Assembly (NCBI GenBank): GCA_963575745.1
Contig: CAUYUJ010006513.1
Coordinates: 414,408 to 478,407, forward strand
Length of the DNA: 64,000 bases
Direction: 5' to 3'
From: Prorocentrum cordatum
Taxonomy: Eukaryota > Sar > Dinophyceae > Prorocentrales > Prorocentraceae
The stretch's first letter is position 1. The number at the start of each line of letters is the position of its first letter. This document shows positions 32,393 through 43,214 of the stretch, piece after piece. Under the pieces are notes generated by a model, which ran no database searches, had not been told where the DNA came from, and saw only the letters and a list, made by a program, of their open reading frames with translations. A program made the position numbers and the translations under genes.

Positions 32393-33304
32393 TTTAGGAG
32401 GAGGAGGGGGAGGAGGAGGAGGAGGAGGAGGAGGAGGAGGAGGAGGAGGAGGAGGAGTGAGGTCGCCAGTGGTGAGCCGTGGAGGCATCCCAACTGAGGA
32501 ACAGGAGAACGGAGGAAAACTCGCCCGCGCTGGGATGAAGAAAACGTCGTTGTGTGTCGCGCCGCATGCCCGATGCGTCGGCGATGCGGTGTGATCCTCG
32601 GGCCCCGTCTGCTTTGGTTCCCGTGAAGGGTGGGCCGGCAGGGCCCGGGCAAGTGCGAGAGCGAAGGAGAAAAAGGAGGATGAAGACGAGAAGCGGCAGC
32701 ACGGGAAGGCGGACTGGAGGAGGGGGGGGAGGCCTGGGAGGGTGGGGAGAGAGGGGGGGCGAGGGGAAGGGCAAGGAAGCAGGAAGAAGAAGAAGAAGAA
32801 AAAGAAGAATAAGAAGAAGAAGAAGAAACAAAAAAAAAAAAGCAGAGGAAGAAGAGAAAGAGGAAAAGGAAGAGGAGCCAGGAGCGCCAGGAAGCAGCAG
32901 CAGCAGCAGTAGCAGCAGGAGCGCCAGGCAGCCAGGAGCAGTGCAGCAGGAGCGCAGCGCCAGGAAGCCGAGGTCCCCAGGAGATGGGTTCGCCTGGCCG
33001 CCGCCGCCGGAAGACCCGGCCCGCGCCGTACAGCCGCGCACTGCGCAGGCCGTCGGCGAGGCTGAGGCTCTCCACCAGCGAAGGGCCTCGCGCCGCGGTT
33101 CCTGCCCCATCCTCCACCGTCTCCTCTGCCTCCTCCGCCTACTACTCCATCTTGTTCCCCCTGCTCCTTTTTCCTCCTCCTCCTTCTCCTCCTCCTCCTC
33201 CTCCTCCTCCTCCTCCTCCTCCTCCTCCTCCTCCTCCCCCCTCTTCTCCCCCTCCTCCCCCTTCTCCTCCTCCTCCTCCTCCTCCTCCTCCTCCTCCTCC
33301 TCAT

Positions 33305-33335
<31 letters not shown>

Positions 33336-33450
33336 AGCATCAGCATCGCCATAATCATCATCACCATCATCACCCTCATCATCGTCATCGTCATCACCAT
33401 CGTCATCGTCATCATCGTCATCATCATCATCATCATCATCATCATCAGAA
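32393..33450. repeat. AGG, GAA, CAG, TCC and TCA microsatellites with unique spacers
   Basis: Pure AGG at about 32395-32457, where LINE D ends. GAA/GGA-rich DNA at 32760-32880, CAG at about 32897-32925, TCC at about 33170-33300 and TCA/GCA at about 33300-33450. Spacers at 32460-32750 and 32930-33115 are unassigned. Confidence 0.85.
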
Positions 33451-34357
33451 GCAGGCATTTGTTTGTCGGGATAGAAGGGCCCACGGGCCAAACACCCCTG
33501 GTCAAAACATGATATGTCTCGGCCTGGTTCGCCTGCGAAGGCAGCCAGGTTCCAGCCCATCGTTCAAGCTTGCGTCCAGCTGCGACTAACAAGGGCGCCC
33601 CGAAAGGGGGAAAAAAGCAATCGTTCGCCACGATACCGACGACGACGGGCGACCCCCTGCTTATTCTCATCGACCGGGCACAAGCGCTGGGGCCGAGCGC
33701 GAAGAAGCAGTAACAGCTGGAGGAAGGGAGGGAGAGGAAGGGCGACGGGGAGGTGCGAAAACGGACCCGCGACCTCCCGAAATCTGGACAAAGATACCGT
33801 CAGAAACAGACAAGCGCCAAGAACGAGGGGGAAAGAGCACCCCCCTCCTACGATCCCCAAACCGGGGGCTCCCAAGTCAAGCTCACCCTGGGACCCCACC
33901 CACGAAAGGAGAGGAGGGAAAAACACCCGGGACCCAAAAACGACAACGGGCGCGATATCTCGGGAGAAAGGCAAAACAACGGAAGACGCCCAGCCCGAAG
34001 GCGGGGCGGCCACGCCCGAGGGCGAGCTTAGAAGCTCAGCAGGAACATTACGAGGTAGACAGCGAAGAACAACTTGAAGGAGAGGATGCAATCATTCCGC
34101 GGGAGTTGACCCAGGCGGAGAGGAACCACGTCAGGGAGCACACGAAGGAGTAGCACAGGAAGAAGACGCTGTTAAAAGGGCGGCGTCAGTGGCCCAAAGA
34201 CAACGATCATTGCAAAGCGAATCCAGCCGCAAACGGAAGAGCGACGAGAGAAGCGAAAGAATGAGACGACAGAGAGGCCCAACAGGAAACATGCGACACC
34301 AAGAGAAGAAGTCCCAGGACAAAACCAAGGAGCCCGAGATGCACAGAACAAGCCGCG
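33451..34357 (+). other. A/C-rich region, possible decayed coding sequence
   Basis: No full gene. On the plus strand near 34025-34150 the frame SLEAQQEHYEVDSEEQLE continues to ELTQAERNHVREHTKE before a TAG, which has normal protein composition. Base composition (A- and C-rich, few T on the plus strand) differs from the surroundings and resembles gag-like or ORF1 segments of retroelements. No domain recognised. Confidence 0.25.
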
Positions 34358-34470
34358 ATTAAGGAGGAGGGGGAGGAGGAGGGAGGAGGAGGAAAAAGGG
34401 GAAAAAAGGGGGAGAAAGATTAAGGAGGAGGAATCCTCCCTCCTCCTTAATCCTCCTCCTCCTTAATCCT
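34358..34470. repeat. Purine-to-pyrimidine mirror with nested hairpins
   Basis: GATTAAGGAGGAGG at 34418-34431 faces its exact complement at 34439-34452 across a 7-nt loop. The left arm has another copy near 34357, and the right arm a near copy at about 34456-34470. The strand switches from purines to pyrimidines at the loop. This could form a cruciform or triplex. Confidence 0.75.
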
Positions 34471-34834
34471 TCCCCTCCTGAGTTATAATTCCGACGCTTG
34501 CTCCAGACCCCGCGGGCGGCACCTCCTCGAGAGCGGGCGCGGGAGTACATGGCGCAGGCCGCCGGGGACTCGATCCTGAGTCGGACGCGTGCAAGCCACG
34601 TGTCCGCCGAGTCCATGACCACCGAAATTCATCGATGATAAAGGGTTGTAAACAGCACGGCAAAAGATAACGCCAAGTGCTGCGGCACCAGGGTGCCCGC
34701 ACAAGCTCACACTCCACAACACCCTCGGCCCAGGCGCTGACCCCAAAAGAAAGCTACAGTGCCGCGAAGACATCAGGCGTCGCTACGGGCACAGCGCGGC
34801 ACGAACATCGCGGCGTGTCACAGCAGACTGAGTC
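34471..34834. other. Unassigned DNA
   Basis: Moderate GC, short open frames on the minus strand, nothing recognisable. Confidence 0.35.
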
Positions 34835-35040
34835 GCCATAGCGTCGGATTTCCCTGACGCAATCATATCAGCGCCAGGTTCCCCCGTCGCCACGGAGACA
34901 GACCTCGGCGAGCGCTGAACGCTAGGTTCCCCCAACGCAATGGAGAAAGACCCCGGCAGGCGCTCAGCGTCAGGTCTCCCCGACGCGAGGGGAAGCGATT
35001 TGACGGAGTGCGTAGCGCCAGGTTCTCTGTCGCGAAATTA
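34835..35040. repeat. Tandem repeat of about 50 bp, four to five units
   Basis: Units begin AGCGTCGGATTTCCC, AGCGCCAGGTTCCCCC, ACGCTAGGTTCCCCC, AGCGTCAGGTCTCCCC and AGCGCCAGGTTCTC. A second block, GACCTCGGCGAGCGCT or a variant, follows in most units. Minus-strand frames give repeated Leu-Ser-Arg-Gly peptides but no gene. Confidence 0.75.
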
Positions 35041-35099
35041 TGCAAATTCGAAGGTTGCTTAACGTCACGGCGCCACGGCTGACCCAGGAAAAAACACTG

Positions 35100-35510
35100 A
35101 TTGTTCTCCTCCTCCTCCTCCTCCTGCTGCTTATCCGTCCATCTTCCTTATTACTAACTCCCCCTCTGTCGCACCACCAGACGAGTCCCTGGGCGCGGCT
35201 GGACGTTTCGCTTGAGATTTCCTAGCAACTTACGATCCTGAAGCTGAAGAAGCGCAAACAGTCACAGGGATGAAGGGCTGGTAATCTAAAAACTGAAACT
35301 CTCGCCTTATCGCCGCGCGCATTCGTCTTGAAAGCACGCAACAATTACAAAGATAGAGTGTCGGTCGTGCTCAACATTGTGCTATCGCCTAGCACCGCGC
35401 ACATTCATCCCACAAGCATGCAAGACTTACAAAAATGAAGCGTCGAGCGTTGTCAACATTGGGCTCTCGCTTAGCATCGCGCACATTCGTCTTGAAGGAG
35501 GCACACACGG
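35100..35510 (+). repeat. Composite tandem-array element, copy 2 (partial)
   Basis: A TCC run is followed by the left flank (CTAACTCCCCCTCTGTCGCACC, split by changes; CTTACGATCCTGAAGCT) and three units of about 83 bp carrying CTCTCGCCTTATCGCCGCGC or variants at about 35300, 35387 and 35469. The right flank is missing; the array passes into unassigned DNA with GAGGCGGAGGAG. Confidence 0.7.
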
Positions 35511-35659
35511 CGCAAGCGCGAGCAATTGAGAATGACGATGACGAGGCGGAGGAGACGGAGGAGGAGGCAGTGAATGTGAATGCTGGAGGTAGGGGTGAAG
35601 ATGCTGTCCCCGCTCCCTCCATTGTCTACGTCTCAGTGTCTCTCTAGTTCCCTCTCTCT

Positions 35660-36400
<741 letters not shown>

Positions 36401-37110
36401 CCCCTCTCGTTCGCCAGTCACCCGTCCCTCCCTCCCCCTCCACCCCCCTTCTCAGAAAGGAGAAGCAGAAGAGGGTGATAGGTAATGAGGGGTATCAGGG
36501 GGAGCAGGAGGATGCGGGGGGTGTACGGTGACGTCGCTGTCCCCCTGTCTAAACGATGGTGGAATGCCAAAACAAAGGAGGACGAAGACGAGGCGGGCGT
36601 AGAGGCGGCGGTGCGAACGCTGTCCTGCACATAGCAGAAGAAGGAAGCGTTTGAAATATGCTAACGGAAAGGACTGATGTGAAGGTGGGGCGAAGAATTG
36701 GGAGAAATGGAGGTGCAGCCGGTTAAAGCACCTTACAATCACCGCCATTGCATCATCACCACCGCAGTTAGCGTCATTGTCGTCGTCACGGCTGTCATCG
36801 CCGCTACATCATCGTCGTTATCCCCATCACGTCCATGGAATCATGAGCATCAGCCTCAGCATCGCCCCCACCATCATTGTCGTCGTTCATCGCCGTCAGC
36901 ATCGACAGCAGTAGCGGGCTCGGCAGCATAATCCTACGTATTCATTATTCGTCATCATCACCACCACGACCCTCCTCATTATCACTCACGTGCGCCTCTT
37001 CTCCTGATCGTCATCATCGTGATCCTAATCAACGGGGGGAGAGAGGGAGAAAGAGCAGATCGGGAAAAGGCTAAGGGCGAGGCCGAGGCAGCCCTTCTGC
37101 TTGGATATGC
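36401..37110. other. Unassigned DNA with degenerate TCA-type repeat
   Basis: Bases 36740-37020 have scattered ATC/GTC units; the rest has no recognised feature. Confidence 0.4.
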
Positions 37111-37119
37111 AGCACCATG

Positions 37120-37560
37120 CCTGGGCGCCCCACCTCCCCCACCGTCCCCCTCCTCCCTCCCTGTTCCGCCCTCCTCGCCCCTCCCCCCCCCCCCCCCCCC
37201 CCCCCAACCCCACCTTCCTCCCCGCCGCCTCCCTCCAAATTCTCCAACTCCTTCCTCTCCTCCTCCGCATCCTCCTCCTCCTCCTCCTCCTCCTCCTCCT
37301 CCTCCTCGTCCTTCTCCACCTCATCCTCCTCCTCCTCCATCCTGACTTCTCCTCCTCCCCCCCTTCCTAACTCCCCTCCTCCCTCCTCCTCCTCCTCCTC
37401 GTCTCGTCCTCCTCCTCCTCCTCCTCCTCTCCTCCTCCCTCCACCTCCCTTGTCTTCTCATATGGATGCCCCTTCTCTCTCTTCTCGCTCCTCCCCTCCT
37501 CCTCCTCCTCCTCCTCCTCCTCCTCCTCCTCCTCCTCCTCCTCCTCCTCCTCCCTCCTCG
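37120..37560. repeat. CTC microsatellite with a 23-C run
   Basis: TCC/CTC repeats with a homopolymer of about 23 C at 37183-37205. Its right edge (37557) is followed within about 50 bases by the 3' end of LINE E. Confidence 0.95.
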
Positions 37561-37609
37561 ACACTGCCCTGCGCGACGATGGGTCTCGCCGCACACCTTT
37601 GAGCTGGAT

Positions 37610-39706
37610 GGGTGGCGCTTCCCCTTTGATGCGGGGCCATTACCACTTGCGCCACCACCCGCTCACGTTCACTCCTAGAGTGAACACACAGGGAAAGAAA
37701 AAGCCAAATGAGTTAGGCGATATGGAGAGAATCAATCTCACCCGCACGGACCTGATCGCCAGTCTTGAACGGCTGGCGGAGCAGGTGCCACTTCTTATTG
37801 AGACTGTACCGTGCAGGCGCGCGCGCGAGGTTCGCCAACACGCGCGTACCGTGGGAGGAAGCTGCAGGGGGTCCATTGCACTGCTCAGACAGCTTGGCAG
37901 AGACTTTGCGACCTCCGAGCCCACAGACCGCACACACAACGCACCAGGTGCCCTCCTGAAGCTGAAAGGGATGCACGAGATGCCTGCGCCCATCTGCTGC
38001 AACAACACGCGCGTGCGCAGCATCAGCACGCAGGAGGGGGCGAGGGGCAGCGACTGTCGGGGGCGGTTCAACCACGAGCATGGGCTGACAGGAAGACTGG
38101 CAAGACCGCTGCTGTTCAGGCTTAACATGCTCACAATCAAAATCGGCGAAACTCGCCCCTACTTTTGGGCCACCCATCTGGCGTAGCGAGCCAACACCTT
38201 GGCCTTGGCAGCGACCTGCTCACGCAAACTCTGATCAATCTGAACGCGCGAAGCAGACCACTGGGCCCACGAGTCGGCCTCGTCATTACCAGCCTTTTCA
38301 AACGCACTGCTGAGACCGAGCTGCACACGCGCACGCGTGCAGTGTCCCTTCACCTTGACGGGGCGAATCTGAGAGGGACCACCCCAGTCATGAATCTTCG
38401 TCCACACCGCGCGCCACAGCTCGGACCAGGCACCGCGGGAGCCGCAACAATGTCGCTCTCCACGCTTGTGCACACCGCCATGCACGAAGATCCTGGTGAC
38501 GCGTGCTGCAGCCCACGATAAAACGCAAAAAGCTCAGCATAGCCGATGTCCTGACACAACTCGTGCAACGTGCCACACACAGCAGAGAGCACACGAAATG
38601 CGTCGGGACACAAAGCGACGGCGGCCCACCCCACCGCCTGCGCGCGGGGGGGGGAGCTTCTGGTCGATCCACGACCCGTCGAGGAACACATGTCCTGATA
38701 GGGCCTCGGGCCCTCCTGCGAACCACCTATCTGGGACGGGGCGAGTGGCGGGGGGGGGAGCAAGCGGCAGCAGCAGCCTCTCAGCAAAGAGGAGGAGGAG
38801 AGGCCCAGTGGCAGCTCGCACGAGGGTGGTGAGAAAGGACGGAATACAAACTCCTTCCATGACCTCCTCATGCAAGCCGCACGCGGCATGCCTGTGCAGC
38901 AGGGTTCCTGGGGCTGACCCGCAACCTAGACAGAAGGCGTTGGTCGAGAGCCCAGCCTCCCATTGACGATGCTGCGGCCACTGGCCTCCTGAAATTACAC
39001 TCTTTAGATACCCGCGCTCGACAGGCAAGAGGGGACGAAGGCTTTTGAGCAGAGTAAGGTCGCAACCATTTTGCAGCTCAGGCACATCCAATCTATTGGC
39101 GACCTTACCCCAAAGCCAAAAATCGACCACCCTCTGGAGCCGGAGTACAAAAGTCCTGGGGCCGACGTCCCTGGCCGAGATGCGCCCCAAGACCGAGTGA
39201 GCAAAAACAAAACCGTCGACCTGGAGCCCCAGACGGATGGCAGTGGCCGCGCAGGCCGTGAAAGGACCCTTGATGCCAGCCCAGGGGTTCCCGCGGTCGG
39301 AGAAGCGATGGACAGCATCCTTTATCCCTTGCTCGAGCATGCGCACGGGGAGCAATCCATCCCAGACGGCCACCGCAAACATTTGCAGGGGCTCAATATT
39401 TAATGCGTACGCAGGGTCGCATCGGGGTGCTTCAGACATCATAAGAAGCAACGTGAGACTGCGACCCGATAGTTTGGCGACCTGCACATGTGCCTGCATA
39501 GCTCTGGCGAGACGCAACTCCGTGCAAATCGTGCCGTACACAGCGCCCCCATACTTACAGGAGGCCAGGGGGGGCAGCTTGCACCACATTGCGCAGCCAG
39601 CGCGTTTTAACATGTGGTCCGAGCGAGACGATCTTGCGGGCCCGAGCGTGTGCTGGCGCCCTGCGAGCGGCTCGCGCGGCGCGAAAGCGGCAGACTGCAG
39701 CGGCAA
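37610..39706 (-). pseudogene. LINE E RT C-terminus, RNase H and zinc ribbon, frameshifted
   Basis: Piece 1 (39706-38680) has the thumb, VISGGQWPQHRQWEAGL and CLGCGSAPGTLLHRHAAC, then RNase H start GHVFLDGSW. Piece 2 (about 38660-38500) has GWAAVALCP and IGYAELFAFYRGLQ (catalytic Glu). Piece 3 (38485-38159) has KVKGHCT and KAGNDEADSWA. Piece 4 (to about 37713) has LVHPFQLQEGTWCVVCAVCG and a distal Cys, the same C-terminal zinc ribbon as LINE C. Three frame changes mark it as dead. Confidence 0.72.
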
Positions 39707-40766
39707 AATCGATACCTAGGTTGCGCTCTGTTTGAGCGCCCTGAGCATTAAACCTACGGGGCCTGCGGACGAGCTGAGCCCCGATATGAGCTGACGACGC
39801 AACGACCCGACTCTTACGACGGTGCACGACCAAGTGAACCTTCTCAAGCTCAGCATGCAGCATGGTGGTGGCCCCTGTTAGGTCTTCCACCACGTCCTGC
39901 GCGCGCCCTACTCTATGGGCTCCAAAATCGTCTACCACGACCCCCAGACTGATGCGCTGATAGGCCGCCACCACCTTGTCAGCGGGGCCGAGGAGGATGA
40001 GTTGCAGCATCAAAGTGGCGAAGCGACGGCCAGGCAAAACAGCCTGGCGGGCCTGTAGAGGCCGAGAAACCACGTCCCCCAGCGACATGATCCGCGGGGC
40101 CCTGTACAGCTCGACTAGGAGCTTCAGCTGGCGGAGCGGAAACCCTGACCTACTCGCGGCGAGCACCAGCTCGCTATGACGAACGCATTCAAAGGCCTTC
40201 TGCAGATCTAGCAAGAGAAGCCCACTAGAGAAGCCTCGCGAGGCCGCCCACTCTGAGCTGGCGGCCTGGACCCAAATGAGCTTGTCACTGCTGCGTCCAG
40301 ACGTGGACCAAAAATACGGGCGATGATTGCGAGCTTGCCATTGCTTGATCAGCGGGCGCCGCGGCCGCCCCTGAATACGAGCCAGAATGTGAATGAGCGC
40401 AATGGGCCGAAATCCACCCTCTCGCTTGCTGAGAAAAACCACTCTGGTCCAGAGACGCGGCCAGGAGCAGGAAGACTCGACCTCTCCTAAAAGATCGATC
40501 AAGGCCATCAAGGCCCCGTCGGAGAGGTGCAAAAGCTGCCGAGGGGAAACCGCATCAAAACCGCATCCTGACCTCTTGGGGAACGCGCGAATGCACGCTC
40601 TAAACTCATCGAGACTAGGTGGCGAAAGTACGGGGCCAAGGTCCGCAGGCCAGGCGATGGAATCCGACAGAACCCCCACCTTCCACCACCCAGCCCACTC
40701 AGCCTCAAGCAAATCCATCTCCTCGGCCATAGTCGCGGGACGCGAGGCACCCTGCACCTGCACCAA
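39555..40766 (-). CDS. LINE E reverse transcriptase frame
   Basis: In frame with the endonuclease after the TAG. Motifs: FDAVSPRQLLHL, LSKREGGFRPIALIHILARI, LLLLDLQKAFECVRHSEL (motif A) and GVVVDDFGAH (motif C, about 39925-39945). Motif B is replaced by RQAVLPGRRFATLML, as in other dinoflagellate elements with an unusual B motif. The catalytic Asp residues are there, but the downstream RNase H is frameshifted, so activity is doubtful. Confidence 0.75.
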   Translation of the reverse strand: MVQVQGASRPATMAEEMDLLEAEWAGWWKVGVLSDSIAWPADLGPVLSPPSLDEFRACIRAFPKRSGCGFDAVSPRQLLHLSDGALMALIDLLGEVESSCSWPRLWTRVVFLSKREGGFRPIALIHILARIQGRPRRPLIKQWQARNHRPYFWSTSGRSSDKLIWVQAASSEWAASRGFSSGLLLLDLQKAFECVRHSELVLAASRSGFPLRQLKLLVELYRAPRIMSLGDVVSRPLQARQAVLPGRRFATLMLQLILLGPADKVVAAYQRISLGVVVDDFGAHRVGRAQDVVEDLTGATTMLHAELEKVHLVVHRRKSRVVASSAHIGAQLVRRPRRFNAQGAQTERNLGIDFAAAVCRFRAARAARRAPAHARARKIVSLGPHVKTRWLRNVVQAAPPGLL

Positions 40767-40778
40767 GGAACTGGGAAC

Positions 40779-42140
40779 CTAAGGCTGGGCAGGCCTGGTG
40801 CATGAGAAAAGGGCGGCTCCACCGTCACGGCTGTGAGTGGAGTACCATTCTCTCCAACCACGGAGCTTATCAGTTTCAGCTTGCTTCAAGACCTTGCTGG
40901 CTTGGAGGGCGGCAGCCTTCGAAGCCAGCTCAGCGAGTTCATACGGAATTTCGCGCGCCAGAGACAACAGCGTGAGCCAGGGCTCCGCCCCTGACAGAGG
41001 GACCTTGCTGACCTGGGACATGGGCCCGAGGCGCCTCGCGAGGCGCAAAGAGCAAGCACGTAGGGGGACGGGCTGAGCAGACCCCAATCCAGAGAGGCAC
41101 CTGGCCAGAAGACGCCACCACGTGGCCGCAGGCGAGATCCTGGGAAAGCGCACAGGCAGCGGCTTCGGTGGTGCCTTCACAAAAAACTGGGGGCCCTCAG
41201 CACGGCCGAAGTACTCGGAGTCGACGTGCGGCAGCAGGTCGTGGGCGTCCGCATGGTCGGCCTCGGCGGTCTGGACCCACAGCTGCCAGCGCATGCCCAC
41301 GTCCAGGCCAGCATGCTGAACGGTGTCTCGATACTGCTCCCAACGCGGTGCAGGATCAGCGCGAACGCAGCCCACAGGTAAATCGAGAGGAAACCGACGT
41401 GGTACTCGAACAGCTGCATGACAGAGATCACACCTTGCTTGCGTTGGAATGGTGAGCCACACAGGATAATGTGGCGTAGTTGCAGCATCGGTCAAGACCT
41501 CAGGGCAACAACCATGTGCAATGGAGCCGGCCACCACGAAGAAATCAATTACCCTGGCCTTAGAATCAGAGGAATTCGTACATGTGGGCACCGCTGGAGC
41601 CAAGATGGTAGCGTCGAGTGCGGCGGGCCATCCTGATGCTTCCAACTCGTGCGGATCCATATTGAAATCACCAGACACGATGAATGGCAGCCCTGATAAT
41701 TTGACTGCATTGCCTATCTGGGTTAGAACGTGCCAATTCTTACCTGACAATCCTTCACTGCAGTGTAGATACACGGCCACCCACAGGAAGCCAATGTCTG
41801 TGATTCCTGCAACATGCTTGATCGAAACTCTGCCAGGAATGAGAGAGCTGGGAATGTGCTCAATGTCAGCGAGGCCAACAAACTTGGGAACCATATGCGC
41901 CAGACCACCGCTGGAACCGCCACGTTGGGTGCCCACGGCAGCTGCTATGCTAGTGCGCCATCCACGCTTCGACAACTTGCTCTCCCATTCAACAACTTGA
42001 TGCGGTAGAAGGTGATGTTCCTGCACCACCACGCCATTGCTGCTGAGGATTTTGGGATGCTGGAGCAGCGCCTCCAACCCCGCGATCCCCGTCACATTGC
42101 TGGTGACCAGAGTCCAGGCGGCCAAGCTAGGAAGAAGACC
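40779..42140 (-). CDS. LINE E endonuclease frame
   Basis: Motifs in order: LVTSNVTGIAGLEALL, NGVVVQEHHLLP (catalytic Glu region), FIVSGDFNMDPHELEASGWP (GDFN), RVIDFFVVAG and HYPVWLTIP. The frame extends upstream to 42236, but that part overlaps ORF1. It stops at a TAG (40781-40779); the RT frame follows in the same register 13 bases later, so one substitution separates them. By family it nicks target DNA to prime reverse transcription. Confidence 0.75.
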   Translation of the reverse strand, partial: GLLPSLAAWTLVTSNVTGIAGLEALLQHPKILSSNGVVVQEHHLLPHQVVEWESKLSKRGWRTSIAAAVGTQRGGSSGGLAHMVPKFVGLADIEHIPSSLIPGRVSIKHVAGITDIGFLWVAVYLHCSEGLSGKNWHVLTQIGNAVKLSGLPFIVSGDFNMDPHELEASGWPAALDATILAPAVPTCTNSSDSKARVIDFFVVAGSIAHGCCPEVLTDAATTPHYPVWLTIPTQARCDLCHAAVRVPRRFPLDLPVGCVRADPAPRWEQYRDTVQHAGLDVGMRWQLWVQTAEADHADAHDLLPHVDSEYFGRAEGPQFFVKAPPKPLPVRFPRISPAATWWRLLARCLSGLGSAQPVPLRACSLRLARRLGPMSQVSKVPLSGAEPWLTLLSLAREIPYELAELASKAAALQASKVLKQAETDKLRGWREWYSTHSRDGGAALFSCTRPAQP

Positions 42141-42330
42141 CGCCAGCAGGCTCAGCGGCGGTCGACTTGAACTTCTTGGTGGCGGCCTCTTGCATCTGGT
42201 CGAAGATGTCACGAATGCATTCATGCTTGACCCCATGCTTCTCTTGCAATCCTTGTATGTATCCGTCGTCAGTCTGCGCCTCTGCGAGCCAGACGAGGAG
42301 CTCGGCGTGTGCTGCCTCGGTTCGCTGCCT
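42140..42330 (-). pseudogene. LINE E ORF1 C-terminal end
   Basis: Reads HAELLVWLAEAQTDDGYIQG and on to IFDQMQEAATKKFKST, then a stop just before the endonuclease frame begins. Upstream the frame is only GGA repeat, so the N-terminal part is lost or displaced by the microsatellite. Called ORF1 by position. Confidence 0.5.
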
Positions 42331-42371
42331 CCTCCTCCTCCTCCTCCTCCTCCTCCTCCTCCTCCTCCTGC

Positions 42372-42452
<81 letters not shown>

Positions 42453-43210
42453 GCAGCAGCAGCAGCATCATCAGCATCATCATCACCATCATCATCAGCA
42501 GCAGCATCAGCATCATCATGTGCATCGCCATCATCATCATCATCATCATCAGCAGCAGCAGAATCATCATCAGCATCATGATCATCATCAGCATCGTCAG
42601 CATCAGCATCATCATCATCCTCATCATCGTCATCATCATCCTAATCATCAGTCTCATCATCATCATCATCATCATCATCACCATCACCATCACCATCACC
42701 ATCATCATCACCATCATCATCATCCACCTCCTCCTCCTTCTGTCTCCTCCACCTGTCTCCTCCTCTTGTCTCATCCTCCTCCCGATCATCATCATCATCA
42801 TCATAAGCATAATTAACATCACCATCATCATCATGGTCATCATCAGCAGCAGCATCATCATCACCCATCTCCTCCTCATCATCCTCCTGTCTCCTCCTCC
42901 TTCTCAAGCTCCTCCTCCTTCTCCTCCGCAAGCTCCTCGTTCTCCTCCGCAAGCTCCTCCTCCTCCTCGTCTCCTCCTCCTCCTCCTCAAGCTCCTCCTC
43001 AAGCTCCTCCTCCCCCTCCTCCTTCTCCTCCTCCTTCTCCTCCTCCTCAAGCTCCTCCTCCGCCTCCTCTTCCTGTCTCCTCCTCCTGTCTCTTCCTCCT
43101 GTCTCCTCCTCCTCCTGTCTCCTCCTCCTCCTGTCTCCTCCTCATTCTCCTCGTCCTCCTCCTCCTCCTCCTCGTCCTCCTCCTCCTTCCTTCCTTCCTT
43201 CCTTCATTCA
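42320..43210. repeat. CTC then TCA then GCA/TCA compound microsatellite
   Basis: CTC (42325-42368), ATC (42370-42450), mixed GCA/TCA (42450-42840), then CTC-rich imperfect repeat to 43200 ending in TTCC units. It forms the outer edge of LINE E and the left edge of the next composite element. Confidence 0.95.
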
Positions 43211-43214
43211 TTCT

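Larger units (their letters stand above)
37570..42330 (-). mobile_element. LINE E: decayed endonuclease/RT/RNase H element
   Basis: Minus-strand element whose 5' side runs out of a GGA-type microsatellite (42330) inside the end of ORF1. It has a complete endonuclease frame, an in-frame TAG, an RT frame, then RNase H and zinc-ribbon pieces in shifting frames. It ends near another CTC/GGA microsatellite. Same domain order as LINE C, but a different family by sequence (motif C is VVDD, motif A DLQKAFEC). No spliced leader found, consistent with 5' truncation. Confidence 0.82.
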
